A stretch of 64,000 bases of DNA from Planctomycetaceae bacterium (GTDB lineage Bacteria > Planctomycetota > Planctomycetia > Pirellulales > Pirellulaceae), in assembly GCA_020638975.1 (NCBI GenBank), contig JACKHN010000008.1, positions 248,001 to 312,000 on the forward strand, given 5' to 3'. The notes beneath the pieces are model-generated. The model did not search any database. It saw only the letters and a program-made list of their open reading frames with translations, and was not told the origin of the DNA. The translations under genes were made by a program, and so were the position numbers. Below are positions 44,241 through 53,319 of this stretch, piece by piece. Each line of letters opens with the position of its first letter. Positions within the stretch are counted from its first letter, which is position 1.

Positions 44241-45671
44241 TCAATTCGAGACGGCTAACAACTCCTCGATCTTCGCTTCAAGATCATGAGCATTGGCTTC
44301 GCCACTGCCAACTCGAATCATCTGCACTTTACCATCGCGCCCGATCAGCACGGCTTGCGGAATGCCTGTCACGCCGTATTTCTTCGAGAACCTGCTGTCC
44401 TTAGGCATGACCATGAAGCGATGTTTCAGCTCGTGATATTGCGCAAAGCGACTCATCGCCGCGCGCTCGTCTTCGGTTGACAGATTTTCCACCTTCTTGA
44501 TTCGATTCGTCGCGTCGTCCCAGTCGTAGCTGTAATAACGCGTCGCACCGATGATGACCAACCCCTTGTCGGAGTACTTGTCCTGCCACTCACGCAAATG
44601 CGGGAAGGTCGCGATGCAAGGACCGCACCACACAGCCCAGAAGTCGATGAGGACGACTTTGCCTTCCAACTCCTTGTCAGTCAGATCGTCGCCGTTGACC
44701 CACGCCTCAGCTTCGAGTGGGAAGGACGACTGACCGATCAGCGCTTGCTGAGCCTTGGCCGCCGCGATCCGAGATTCTAGCGAAGAGAGCCCGCGCTCGG
44801 AGGTCTTTATCAAGTTCTGGATCTGCTGATTCTCTTTATCTAGGGAAGCCAGGAATTCTCGCAGCGTTGCAAGTTCGGTGCCGGCCAGAGCCGCATCGGA
44901 TCGCACCAAGTGCGATAGCGCGAGTGTCTTCGCGGCGAGATACGCAGAGACGATGGCTTGGCTTGCAGGATGCGTCTGAGCCTGTGTCGCCAAGTAATTA
45001 AGGTGCTCCTTACTTGCTGCTTCTCCTGCTTCGCCGCCTGCTTCGAGCTGTGCACGAATCGACAGGACTGTGGCAAGCGTCAAAATAGCTGACGTGTCGC
45101 TTCCGTTCATCGCAACTGCCGCTTCAGCTCGTTCCTGAATACTTTGAAGGAGCTCTCGTCCTGCATCGGTTCGTCCGGCGCTTGCGAGAAGCAAGGCTTT
45201 CCTGGCACGCAATTCGACGAGCAACGCGGTAACTTCGGCGGATTCCTTCGCGGCTAGTAACGCCTCAACCTTGTCGACAATCTCATCGAGCTTTTGAACA
45301 GCCAGTTCGTGCTGACCGAGTCGCACGTAGGCCGTGGTCACGCTATCAACCTGCCGCCAGATATTTGGTGCCATCTGCGGTGAGCGCGCCAAGTTGTCCA
45401 ACCACATTTCGACATTTGCTTCGGCGTACCTAGCAGCATCTTGTGTGCGGCCAGCACGGTTGAGATAGAAGTAGAAGTGACTGTACAGCGTTTTCAGGCG
45501 AGCCGAATCCGGCGCGGCCTCGATCGCCAATGTAAATGCCTTCTCCGCCTCCTCGAGCTTTCCACTAGACAGTAACTGACGAATCTCGTTGTATTGTTCG
45601 GCGTCATCCGCCCGAACGAAAGCGTGGCCAACGAGCAACAACACCACCGAGAAGACGAGTGTGGAACGCAT
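44241..45671 (-). CDS. Exported TPR plus thioredoxin-like (TlpA-type) protein
   Basis: 476 residues from ATG 45669-45671 (MRSTLVFSVVLLLVGHAFVR, signal peptide); the frame runs open to 45932 without family-like residues. Residues about 25-310 are helical TPR-like repeats (LLSSGKLEEAEKAFTLAIEA, YVRLGQHELAVQKLDEIVDK). The C-terminal 150 residues are a TlpA/ResA-like thioredoxin domain: EGKVVLIDFWAVWCGPCIAT with C-G-P-C at about 347-350, and the cis-proline loop in GVTGIPQAVLIGRDGKV. It would reduce disulfides in the periplasm. It is divergent from the Wadjet operon, with 154 bp between the starts. Confidence 0.85.
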   Translation of the reverse strand: MRSTLVFSVVLLLVGHAFVRADDAEQYNEIRQLLSSGKLEEAEKAFTLAIEAAPDSARLKTLYSHFYFYLNRAGRTQDAARYAEANVEMWLDNLARSPQMAPNIWRQVDSVTTAYVRLGQHELAVQKLDEIVDKVEALLAAKESAEVTALLVELRARKALLLASAGRTDAGRELLQSIQERAEAAVAMNGSDTSAILTLATVLSIRAQLEAGGEAGEAASKEHLNYLATQAQTHPASQAIVSAYLAAKTLALSHLVRSDAALAGTELATLREFLASLDKENQQIQNLIKTSERGLSSLESRIAAAKAQQALIGQSSFPLEAEAWVNGDDLTDKELEGKVVLIDFWAVWCGPCIATFPHLREWQDKYSDKGLVIIGATRYYSYDWDDATNRIKKVENLSTEDERAAMSRFAQYHELKHRFMVMPKDSRFSKKYGVTGIPQAVLIGRDGKVQMIRVGSGEANAHDLEAKIEELLAVSN

Positions 45672-45825
45672 CGTGAATCTCCTGAATAGAAGCTTGGAAG
45701 AGAGTTCGCGAGAATCAGTATCTCGCCCCGCATCTTTCAACGCAAGCACGATTCTGAGGACAACGGTATACTGGCCCACGGTGATGTCTATTCGTTTGTC
45801 CTCCAAGCCGTGAGGGTCGTCGTAA

Positions 45826-47328
45826 GTGCAGCTTGATCGGATCGTGGCGTACTTTGAAAGCAGCCCCGCGATTCGGCTGTTTCGCTCGACACATGCGCCG
45901 TTCGTGCTGTGCTTTCTCAACGAGCAATTCAAGCAAGCCGGGTCGATTACGCGAACCCAATCGGAGCTGGTCGTTGCGCTGACGGCGTTTCAGCAATCGC
46001 TACGTGAAGCCGGCCACGAAGCACTCATCGATCGGCCAGAATCTTATCTCACCAACTGGGCCACTGGCGAGACGCGGTGGTTGAATCGATTCGTGGCGGC
46101 TGACCAGAGCGAGGCTTGCTACGAGCTGACAACGCACTCCGAAGCTGCCATCAAGTTCGTCAGCGATGCGATGGACCGCGACCTGCGTTTCGTGGGCACG
46201 GAATCGCGGCTGAAGCGAATCATCGAAACGCTGAACGATCTGGTCATCGGCTCGTCGGCTGATCCCGATACGCGACTGAAACATCTGCACGCGGAGAAGC
46301 AGCGGATCGAGGACGAGATCGCCGCGATCCACCGCGATGGAGTCGTGCCCGTCTACAGCCCGACTGCGATTCGCGAACGGTTTGCCGTCGCTGTCTCGGA
46401 TTTGACGGAGTTGCAGAGCGATTTCCGGGCGGTCGAGGAAGCGTTCAAGGCGATCACCCGGGACGTCCAGCGGAAACAAAGTGAATCGCTCGGCACGCGG
46501 GGCGACATTTTGGGATATGCGCTTGATGCCGAAGATAGTTTGAAGCAAGAAGATCAAGGAGTCAGCTTCGACGAGTTCGTACGACTGATCCTGTCACCGC
46601 AACGTCGCGACGAGTTGCAACGGACGATCGAACAGCTCGACGACATTCACGAACTGGCCAGCCAGTTGGAAGGATTGCGGCGCGTGCATGGCATGATCCC
46701 GTCGTTAGTGGCCGAAGCCCAGAAAGTTCTCCGCACGACACAACGTTTGAGCGTCACGTTGCGTCGATTGCTCGACACCCGAGCCAGCGCAGGCCGGTTG
46801 CGATTAGCGAACCTGTTGGCGGAAGTTCGCTCGCTCGCGGTGAAGCTATCCGAGCATCCGCCGACCGAATCCGTGGCCTTAGAACTGGAAGAGAACTTGG
46901 CGATCGCAGCCGTACTCGAACGTCCGTTCTGGTCGCCGCCACAACGTTTCGAGTCCCAGCAGCTGCACGGTGATCGAGCCAACAAACAGGAACGATTGCA
47001 GGCGTTCCAGCAACTCGCTGCACTCCGTCGATTGGACTGGCGGACCATGCGCAATCGAGTCACTCGCCTGCTGCATGAAGAAGATGTCGTCGCTCTGCCC
47101 GATCTGTTGCGGAAACATCCGCCGCAGAGCGGGGCCGTGGAAGTGCTGGGCTACATTCAGATCGCTCACGACGAAGGACATGAAGTCGATGCCACGATCA
47201 CCGAAGTCGTCACCATCCCGCGCGACGGCACGGTGGCGGGTTGCGATCTCGCGCTGGACGTGCCTCGGGTGCGGTTTCGCAAACGTTTCGATAAGATTAG
47301 CGACTCGATCACGGACCGCGACCCATGA
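45826..47328 (+). CDS. jetA: Wadjet component JetA (DUF3375)
   Basis: 500 residues started by GTG at 45826. The N-terminus LDRIVAYFESSPAIRLFRST and FVLCFLNEQFKQAG fit the DUF3375 pattern. Long helices dominate the middle (TRLKHLHAEKQRIEDEIAAI, SDLTELQSDFRAVEEAFKAI), and QGVSFDEFVRLILSPQRRDE and a C-terminal winged-helix-like region follow. JetA is the kleisin-like partner that joins the SMC-type ATPase JetC and the small subunit JetB in type I Wadjet, the system that cleaves small circular plasmids. First gene of jetABCD; it overlaps jetB by ATGA, so the two are translationally coupled. Confidence 0.88.
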   Translation: MQLDRIVAYFESSPAIRLFRSTHAPFVLCFLNEQFKQAGSITRTQSELVVALTAFQQSLREAGHEALIDRPESYLTNWATGETRWLNRFVAADQSEACYELTTHSEAAIKFVSDAMDRDLRFVGTESRLKRIIETLNDLVIGSSADPDTRLKHLHAEKQRIEDEIAAIHRDGVVPVYSPTAIRERFAVAVSDLTELQSDFRAVEEAFKAITRDVQRKQSESLGTRGDILGYALDAEDSLKQEDQGVSFDEFVRLILSPQRRDELQRTIEQLDDIHELASQLEGLRRVHGMIPSLVAEAQKVLRTTQRLSVTLRRLLDTRASAGRLRLANLLAEVRSLAVKLSEHPPTESVALELEENLAIAAVLERPFWSPPQRFESQQLHGDRANKQERLQAFQQLAALRRLDWRTMRNRVTRLLHEEDVVALPDLLRKHPPQSGAVEVLGYIQIAHDEGHEVDATITEVVTIPRDGTVAGCDLALDVPRVRFRKRFDKISDSITDRDP

Positions 47329-47948
47329 ATGATGACAACTTCAACTTGCCGCCCTTCCGCGAATGGAGCATTCCCGCCGTTCGTTTGTTGCAAGGCGTCG
47401 TCTATAGCGATGACACGCTGGCATGGAATGCGTTGTTGGACAGTCAGACACCACTGACTGAGTACTTCGCACGCATTGGACTGGTGCTGGTCGTTGACGA
47501 GTCGGATGGGATGGCGTTCATCCGTCAAATGGCCGACGACGAGCGGGACGCCGACTATCAACGCATCCCCAAGCTGCTGCGCCGCACGCCGCTGGGCTAT
47601 GATCAGACGTTGCTATGTGTGCTACTGCGTGATGAATACCGCCGCTTTGAAGACGAAGACTTGGACAATCAGCTGTGCGTCGTCGAGACACAAGCATTGC
47701 TCGATGCCTGGAAAAACTTCTTTCCGATCGACGATGATGAAGTTAAGTTACTGAAGCGGCTGTCGGCAGCCATGAATAAACTGGCTGACATGAAATTCGT
47801 CCGCAAGTTCCAAGATGAGCCCGAAGCTTGGGAAGTCCGTCGCTTCCTCAAGGCCCGCGTCTCGATCGACCAGCTCGAAGGCTTGAAACATCAATTGGAG
47901 CTAGCAGTTCAAGAGCAGGGCGTCGACACACCGTCGCGGAAGACGTGA
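47325..47948 (+). CDS. jetB: Wadjet component JetB (DUF4194)
   Basis: 207 residues. Conserved-type segments: IPAVRLLQGVVYSDDTLAWN, GLVLVVDESDGMAFIRQM, YQRIPKLLRRTPLGYDQTLL, CVLLRDEYRRFEDEDLDNQL and EAWEVRRFLKARVSIDQLEG. These correspond to DUF4194, a tandem winged-helix (MukE-like) protein that binds JetA in the JetABC condensin-like complex. Its start lies in the jetA stop (four-base overlap), and jetC begins 45 bp downstream. Confidence 0.88.
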   Translation: MNDDNFNLPPFREWSIPAVRLLQGVVYSDDTLAWNALLDSQTPLTEYFARIGLVLVVDESDGMAFIRQMADDERDADYQRIPKLLRRTPLGYDQTLLCVLLRDEYRRFEDEDLDNQLCVVETQALLDAWKNFFPIDDDEVKLLKRLSAAMNKLADMKFVRKFQDEPEAWEVRRFLKARVSIDQLEGLKHQLELAVQEQGVDTPSRKT

Positions 47949-47993
47949 GGCTTCCCGTAGATAAACTTTCAGCGGCTCCGTAAGCTTTTACGC

Positions 47994-50900
47994 ATGGATA
48001 CACTCTTCGATCTTCGTCCCGAACGGCCCGGCTTCCGGCTCCAGCGACTGGAGCTATACAACTGGGGCACGTTCGACAGCAGCAACAACGAAGTGCATAT
48101 CGTTCGCCCCGAAGGTCGGACATCGCTGCTGGTTGGTCAAAACGGTTCGGGCAAGTCGACGTTGGTCGATTCGATCCTCACGCTGCTCGTGCCCAGACGG
48201 ATTCGCAACTACAACGTCGCCGCCGGAGCACAGAAGACCGAACGCGACGAACGCAGCTACATCTGCGGTGCCTGTGGCCAGACGGGCGATGACAGCACGG
48301 GCTCCAAGACGCAGTATCTGCGCGGCGACTCGCGAACCTACTCGGCGTTGCTGGCCGTCTTTCGCGACGAAGCCTTGGGTGAATCGTTCACGGTCTGTCA
48401 GGTGTTGTTTCTCACCGCCGACAATAGCTCCGATAAGGTGTTCGCCATGTCGGACGGCGAGCGGACGATTCAAGACGATCTGGGCGAGTTGCGGCAGGCG
48501 GAACGCATCATCACGCAGCTGAAGCAACGTGGCTTTCAAGCAACCAAGACATTCAGCGAGTATCACGGGTGGTTCGCGCGACGGACGGGCATCCGCGAGA
48601 AGGCCATGGACATGTTCAACCAGACGGTAGCCGTCAAGGACATTCAAAGCCTGAACCGATTCATCCGCGACCACATGCTCGAAGCACATGACTGGCGCGA
48701 GAAAGTCCAGCGACTGCTTGCTCACTTCAATGAATTGAGTACGGCTCATCGCGAGTTGGTGCGGGCGCGGCGGCAACAAGAGTTGCTCGAACCGATTGAA
48801 AAGATCGGCAAGCGGTATCGTCAGCGAGCCCAGTCGCTGGTCACGACTGAGGATCAACTCACGGCCAGCGACGCCTTCTTCAAGCAAGCGACCGTCCGGT
48901 TGTACGAACCCGAGTTGGAACGCTTTCGCCAGCGACTGGCCGCCGCGACCGAGACCAAGCTGCGGCTGAAGGCCGAGTTGGACGAGTTGCAAATCCAACG
49001 AGGTCGATTGCAAAGTGAGATCGATCAGGCGGGCGGCGATCGATTGCGCGAGCTTCCGCACCTGATCAAAATCGAGGAAGCCGCGTTCACGACAAAGCAC
49101 GAGAAGCGATCGCAATTGCAGCGACGACTGGACGAGTGCGGCTGTCATACGACGATCGATTCGCCGGAAACGCTGGCCGAAACCATTCAGTGGTTGAACG
49201 AGCAAATCGAACATGCTCGGCAAGCCATCCACTCGTTGGGCGAACGTCGCGAACAACACATCATCGCGCGAGATGCCGCGCGACGGGAACTGCGCGAGGA
49301 AACGGAAGAGCTTGAGAATCTGATGAAACGCCGGTCGAACTTGCCGGGCTACCTTGCCGTGTTGCGAACGCGGCTGTGTGAAGACTTGGCTGTCGCCGAG
49401 AGCGAGTTGCCGTTCGCCGCCGAGTTGCTCGCGGTGCGGGGCGATCAACGCGAGTGGGAGGCGTCGGCGGAAATGGTCTTGCGGTCATTCGCACTGAGCT
49501 TGCTCGTGTCCGATCGGCTGTACCATCGCGTCTCGCAGTATGTCGAACAGACGCGGCTTGTCGATCAACAAGGGCGTGGCAGCCGGCTGGTCTATCTGCG
49601 TGTTGGTCGAGTCGCTGGGGAAGCAGAGTCTGGTGATCGCTTGCAGACACACTCGCTGATTCACAAGCTGGAGTACCGCGCGGGGCATGACCTCACGCCC
49701 TGGGTTCGCGATCAAGTCACGCGGCGTTTCGATTTCCAATGCTGCGAGACGATCGAGGAGTTTCGCGACGCCAAGCGGTTGGCCATGACGGTCAATCGCC
49801 ACGTGAAGGTCGGCGACGATCGGCACGAGAAAGACGACCGCGAGCGTACCAGCGACCCGCGACACTTCGTCTTGGGCTGGGATAATCGCGAGAAGAAGCA
49901 ACGACTGGCCCGACGGATTGAAGAACTCAACGCCTCGATAGCTGCTCTCGACGGCAAGCTGCAATCGCTCGACGGCGAGTTGCAAACTCACCGTTCGTTG
50001 CAACAGGCGGCTGCGGCGGCATTATCGTTGGAGGTGACTAGCTTCGACATGATCGACGCCGGTCGGCATCGTGATGTGATCACGCGGTTGAAGCGTGAGC
50101 AGGCGGAGTTGGAATCGTCGAACGAAGCGGTTCAAGTGTTGAAGACTCGTTTGCAGGAGACGGGGCGCGAGATCGCGCGACTGGAGAAAGACCGCGACGA
50201 CGCCGTCGGTCAAGAACGAGTGACGGAAGACGAGATCCGCAAAGGGACCGCGTTACTGAACGAAGCTCGCGCGGCCCTCGCAGCTTATGAACGCGGCGAT
50301 CGTTGGCAGCATCTCACGGAGGCGATGAGCCAGCTGGACGAGCGTTTTCGTGAAACGCCGCTCTCGATCGACAATCTGTTCCAGCGACAACGCGACTATC
50401 GCCAGCAAGCGGAAGTCGTGATCAAGGAGCTGAGAGATGTGTTGTCCAAGCTGCAAGAGCGGCTACTCTCGACGATGAGTAAGTTCTTGCAAGAGTTTAC
50501 CGAGGAACAAACCGATCTGGATGCCAAGGTCGATTCCTTGCCGAGCTTTCTCGGATTACTCGAGAGCATTCGCCGCGAGGATCTGCCGAAGTACGAACGC
50601 CGCTTCAAGGAGATGCTGAACGATCGCGTCAGCCAGGAAGTGGCGATCTTCGATGCCGATTTGAAAGAAGCAAGCGTCCAGATCGAAAGCAAGATCTCGC
50701 AGTTGAACAAGGCGCTGGGCGAGTTGGAATACAACGCCGGCACGTTCATGCGACTCGACCCACGGCGAGTGCAAGATCGCGAGATTGTCGAGTTCCAACG
50801 TTCGCTGCGGCACTGTTTGGATGGTGCCTTTGAAGGAACGCCGGAAGCGAACGAAGCGAGATTCACGCGCATCGAGAGTCTGATCGATCGGCTGCGCGAG

Positions 50901-51383
50901 GAAAGTCGTTGGCGCGATAAGGTGATCGATGTGCGGCGTTGGTTCGATTTCGCGGCGATCGAAGTCGAACGCGAGACGGGTAACGTGCAAAGCCGCTACG
51001 AAGACAGTTCCGGACAGTCGGGTGGCGAGAAAGCGAAGCTGGCGTTCACGATCTTGGTTGCCGCGATCGGCTATCAATATGATCTCGATCCGACTGGACG
51101 AACGCCCGGTCGTTTACATTTCGTCGTCGTGGACGAGATGTTTTCCAAGGTCGATGATCGTTATGCGGAGTATGCCTTGAAGTTGTTTCAGCAATTCGGC
51201 TTGCAGTTGTTGATTGTCGCTCCGCTGGATGCGAAGGCCCGCGTCACGGAACCGTATGTGGACAGCTATCTGCATGTCGTCAAGAACGAAGAAACGAAGC
51301 AATCACGAATCTACAGCATGACCGCTCGCGAATATCAACAAGTGTTGGACACGATGGAAGATGAGGTAGCGATGAGCGGCTAG
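47994..51383 (+). CDS. jetC: Wadjet component JetC, SMC-like ATPase
   Basis: 1129 residues. RLQRLELYNWGTFDSSNNEV is the usual start of MukB/JetC-type ATPases, followed by Walker A G48-QNGSGKS-T56. Two long coiled-coil arms run from about 220 to 460 and 640 to 960, separated by a hinge-like globular region. The C-terminal head has the ABC signature SGQSGGEKAKLAF (about 1004-1016) and Walker B HFVVVDEMFSKVD (about 1042-1054, catalytic E after D). Two JetC subunits extrude DNA loops with ATP and trap small circles for JetD to cut. Third gene of the operon; a 24-nt hairpin separates it from jetD. Confidence 0.92.
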   Translation: MDTLFDLRPERPGFRLQRLELYNWGTFDSSNNEVHIVRPEGRTSLLVGQNGSGKSTLVDSILTLLVPRRIRNYNVAAGAQKTERDERSYICGACGQTGDDSTGSKTQYLRGDSRTYSALLAVFRDEALGESFTVCQVLFLTADNSSDKVFAMSDGERTIQDDLGELRQAERIITQLKQRGFQATKTFSEYHGWFARRTGIREKAMDMFNQTVAVKDIQSLNRFIRDHMLEAHDWREKVQRLLAHFNELSTAHRELVRARRQQELLEPIEKIGKRYRQRAQSLVTTEDQLTASDAFFKQATVRLYEPELERFRQRLAAATETKLRLKAELDELQIQRGRLQSEIDQAGGDRLRELPHLIKIEEAAFTTKHEKRSQLQRRLDECGCHTTIDSPETLAETIQWLNEQIEHARQAIHSLGERREQHIIARDAARRELREETEELENLMKRRSNLPGYLAVLRTRLCEDLAVAESELPFAAELLAVRGDQREWEASAEMVLRSFALSLLVSDRLYHRVSQYVEQTRLVDQQGRGSRLVYLRVGRVAGEAESGDRLQTHSLIHKLEYRAGHDLTPWVRDQVTRRFDFQCCETIEEFRDAKRLAMTVNRHVKVGDDRHEKDDRERTSDPRHFVLGWDNREKKQRLARRIEELNASIAALDGKLQSLDGELQTHRSLQQAAAAALSLEVTSFDMIDAGRHRDVITRLKREQAELESSNEAVQVLKTRLQETGREIARLEKDRDDAVGQERVTEDEIRKGTALLNEARAALAAYERGDRWQHLTEAMSQLDERFRETPLSIDNLFQRQRDYRQQAEVVIKELRDVLSKLQERLLSTMSKFLQEFTEEQTDLDAKVDSLPSFLGLLESIRREDLPKYERRFKEMLNDRVSQEVAIFDADLKEASVQIESKISQLNKALGELEYNAGTFMRLDPRRVQDREIVEFQRSLRHCLDGAFEGTPEANEARFTRIESLIDRLREESRWRDKVIDVRRWFDFAAIEVERETGNVQSRYEDSSGQSGGEKAKLAFTILVAAIGYQYDLDPTGRTPGRLHFVVVDEMFSKVDDRYAEYALKLFQQFGLQLLIVAPLDAKARVTEPYVDSYLHVVKNEETKQSRIYSMTAREYQQVLDTMEDEVAMSG

Positions 51384-51395
51384 TTTGCAATTCTG

Positions 51396-51419
51396 GTTTC
51401 CAGGCTCCCGCCTGGGAAC
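51396..51419. repeat. Short hairpin between jetC and jetD
   Basis: GTTTCCAGGC (51396-51405) pairs with GCCTGGGAAC (51410-51419) with one G-U pair and a TCCC loop. It lies 13 bp after the jetC stop and 33 bp before jetD. It could lower jetD expression relative to jetABC, but hairpins with this core are also common dispersed repeats. Confidence 0.6.
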
Positions 51420-51451
51420 GAGTTGTTTGCTCACGCTTCCCAACTAATGCC

Positions 51452-52627
51452 ATGCCCAAGGCAAGTCCGATCATCACTCCCGATCAAGTGCGGCAGAAGG
51501 CCGAGCGGTTGTATCCGCAGTTCGTGCGCGATTGGCTTGCCGGAACGACGCAGTTCCCACTCGTCGTCCGTGCGAGTTTGCCGACCACGGGCGATGACGT
51601 CCCCGCAATGATCGCCGCCGTCGAGCGGCTGCGTAGCGCGTCGAAAGAACAATGCGGCTTCGGCTACACGATCCACTGGAAAACGATCCGTTCCCGCACC
51701 TTTGGTGAAAACAGCTTCCCGCAACGGATCGAGATCGACTCGCCCGAAGATCTGTTACGGCTGATCGATCACGAGGCTGCATTCTCCCGCTTGCAACGGG
51801 TTGTCGAGAAGGTCCGCTCGACGCTGGGGAAAGTCGAAGAAATGGAGGCCTGGCTCACGATCAAAGCCAACTGGGAGAAGCTAGTGAGCGAAGAGTTGGA
51901 TGTCGATGGGCTGCTGGCCGTGACGCAATACTTCCTGGCCCATCCGCAACCTGATTGTTTTGCCCGTGAGTTGCCTGTGCCAGTCGACACAAAATTCATC
52001 GAACGCAACGAAACGATTCTTCGCGGATGGCTCGATATGCTGCTGCCGCCAGCGGCAATCGATGTCAACGAAAAGAAGTTCTCCCGTCGTTTCGGCCTTC
52101 GCGACGGTGAGTTGCATTACCTCGTGCGGCTGCTCGATCCCTGTCTGACAACCGAGCTGGGCCTGCCATTCGACGAGTTATCGCTGCCGCTTCGGCACCT
52201 CAGTTCGCTCCGGGCATCCGACATCACGGTCATCATCGTCGAGAACAAAGTCAACCTGCTGACGCTGCCACAGCGTCCAAGAACGATGGCCTTGGGCGGT
52301 GTTGGCGACGGCGTCGTGCAACTCGCGAAACTGCCCTGGCTGGCAACTTCACGGCTTCTCTATTGGGGCGACATCGACGTGGATGGCTATCGGATTCTGT
52401 CGGGGTTTCGCCACCGCTTCCCACACGTGGAAAGCATCTTTATGAGCAGCGATGTTCTGGAGCGGTTTCGCGAGTTCGCCGTTCCGTATCGATCGCCGCT
52501 ATCGCAGGCTCCCGTCAATCTAACCGTCGCCGAGCAACAGGCCTTCGATCGTTGCCTCAGCGACAGCCTGCGGCTGGAACAAGAGCGGCTACCGGGCCAG
52601 TTCGTGAATGTTGGTTTGTCGCGATAG
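51452..52627 (+). CDS. jetD: Wadjet nuclease JetD (DUF3322-DUF2220)
   Basis: 391 residues. The N-terminal half (about 1-200: VRQKAERLYPQFVRDWLAGT, FGYTIHWKTIRSRTFGENSF, LPVPVDTKFIERNETILRGW) is DUF3322. The C-terminal half is the DUF2220 TOPRIM-like domain: ITVIIVENKVNLLTLP with E264, and LLYWGDIDVDGYRIL with D307-x-D309, the residues that bind metal ions in topoisomerase VI/Spo11-like cutting. JetD cleaves plasmids after the JetABC complex has extruded them. It is the last gene of jetABCD, and all four core genes look intact. Confidence 0.9.
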   Translation: MPKASPIITPDQVRQKAERLYPQFVRDWLAGTTQFPLVVRASLPTTGDDVPAMIAAVERLRSASKEQCGFGYTIHWKTIRSRTFGENSFPQRIEIDSPEDLLRLIDHEAAFSRLQRVVEKVRSTLGKVEEMEAWLTIKANWEKLVSEELDVDGLLAVTQYFLAHPQPDCFARELPVPVDTKFIERNETILRGWLDMLLPPAAIDVNEKKFSRRFGLRDGELHYLVRLLDPCLTTELGLPFDELSLPLRHLSSLRASDITVIIVENKVNLLTLPQRPRTMALGGVGDGVVQLAKLPWLATSRLLYWGDIDVDGYRILSGFRHRFPHVESIFMSSDVLERFREFAVPYRSPLSQAPVNLTVAEQQAFDRCLSDSLRLEQERLPGQFVNVGLSR

Positions 52628-52822
52628 GATGGGGCTGATCGGTGTCGTTGGGTGGGTCCTTCCTGCATGTGGGATGTTTGAGAAGCTATCGATTGTTGTA
52701 GTGACTCGGTCGTTCCTTGGCATCGTAACGCAGAAATCCTCTGAGCAAAAAGCCTGCCTTTCCACCTCCTCCCATATTTTCGGTTTTTGATACTAAGGAT
52801 CGGGCGACGAGTAATTTCCGAC

Positions 52823-52899
52823 CGTGAGCCGACGGAGCTGGCCGCGGCCTCTGCTCGGAATGTAACGTATCAGGCCGCGGCCAGCGCCGTCGGCTCACG
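52823..52899. repeat. Inverted repeat, 28-bp arms (family I)
   Basis: CGTGAGCCGACGGAGCTGGC... (52823-52850) is the reverse complement of 52872-52899 except for one position. The arms are very GC-rich and contain the palindrome GGCCGCGGCC near the loop. It is about 200 bp downstream of jetD. Confidence 0.85.
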
Positions 52900-52979
52900 A
52901 AAATCCACAAATACCGAAGTAACTGTTCCCGCATGCCTAACAATCTCGATAGTCTGCCGGTACAATGAAGGCAGCTCGG

Positions 52980-53041
52980 TCAGGTTTCTGCCCCACCTCG
53001 CCGAGATAGGCCCTGCCAGGATTCTGCCCCTCCTCGCTGGG
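52980..53041 (+). repeat. Imperfect direct repeat, two copies, 36-bp period
   Basis: TCAGGTTTCTGCCCCACCTC (52980) recurs as CCAGGATTCTGCCCCTCCTC (53016). Only two copies are present and the units differ at several positions, so this is not a CRISPR array. Confidence 0.6.
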
Positions 53042-53186
53042 CCGATTTTATTTCTTGGCGCGAGAATCAACCGTTATCGACTTATCACTGCGACACGTTC
53101 TCGGGTTTGACATTTCTCGTTGTCGCAATCACGCTGAAACATGTTGGTTAATCTGAGCATCGAACTTCAGCGAAGGGGGCTACGAA

Positions 53187-53318
53187 GTGTTGATACCTCA
53201 ATGGGACGAACTCGATTCTGGCATCCGTGATTGGTGTCGAGGCTTGATCTTTGGATGCATTCTCGGCACAGTTGCGACATCGGCATTCTGGACCGCAGCG
53301 CTGTTGCTGGCACGATGA
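53187..53318 (+). CDS. Possible small single-pass membrane peptide
   Basis: A GTG-initiated frame of 43 residues reads VLIPQWDELDSGIRDWCRGL followed by a hydrophobic helix IFGCILGTVATSAFWTAALL and ending in LAR. A purine-rich GAAGGGGG lies about 7 bp upstream of the GTG, a good ribosome site. An amphipathic acidic start plus one transmembrane helix is typical of small regulatory membrane peptides. It ends two bases before the stop of the convergent small gene at 53320. There is no homology evidence, so it remains a prediction. Confidence 0.4.
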   Translation: MLIPQWDELDSGIRDWCRGLIFGCILGTVATSAFWTAALLLAR

Positions 53319-53319
53319 G

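Larger units (their letters stand above)
52628..53186. other. Non-coding 560-bp region with repeats
   Basis: No protein-like frame of useful length is visible. The region holds a near-perfect 77-bp inverted repeat at 52823-52899 and a two-copy direct repeat at 52980-53041. It separates the Wadjet operon from a group of small genes. Confidence 0.6.

Noticed and set aside
48054..49448. Long minus-strand open frame (464 codons) opposite jetC
   Set aside because: It mirrors the coiled-coil coding sequence of JetC and gives a Leu/Arg/Gln-rich artefact.
52980..53041. Possible CRISPR array
   Set aside because: Only two diverged units with a 36-bp period and no spacers; no cas genes are nearby.
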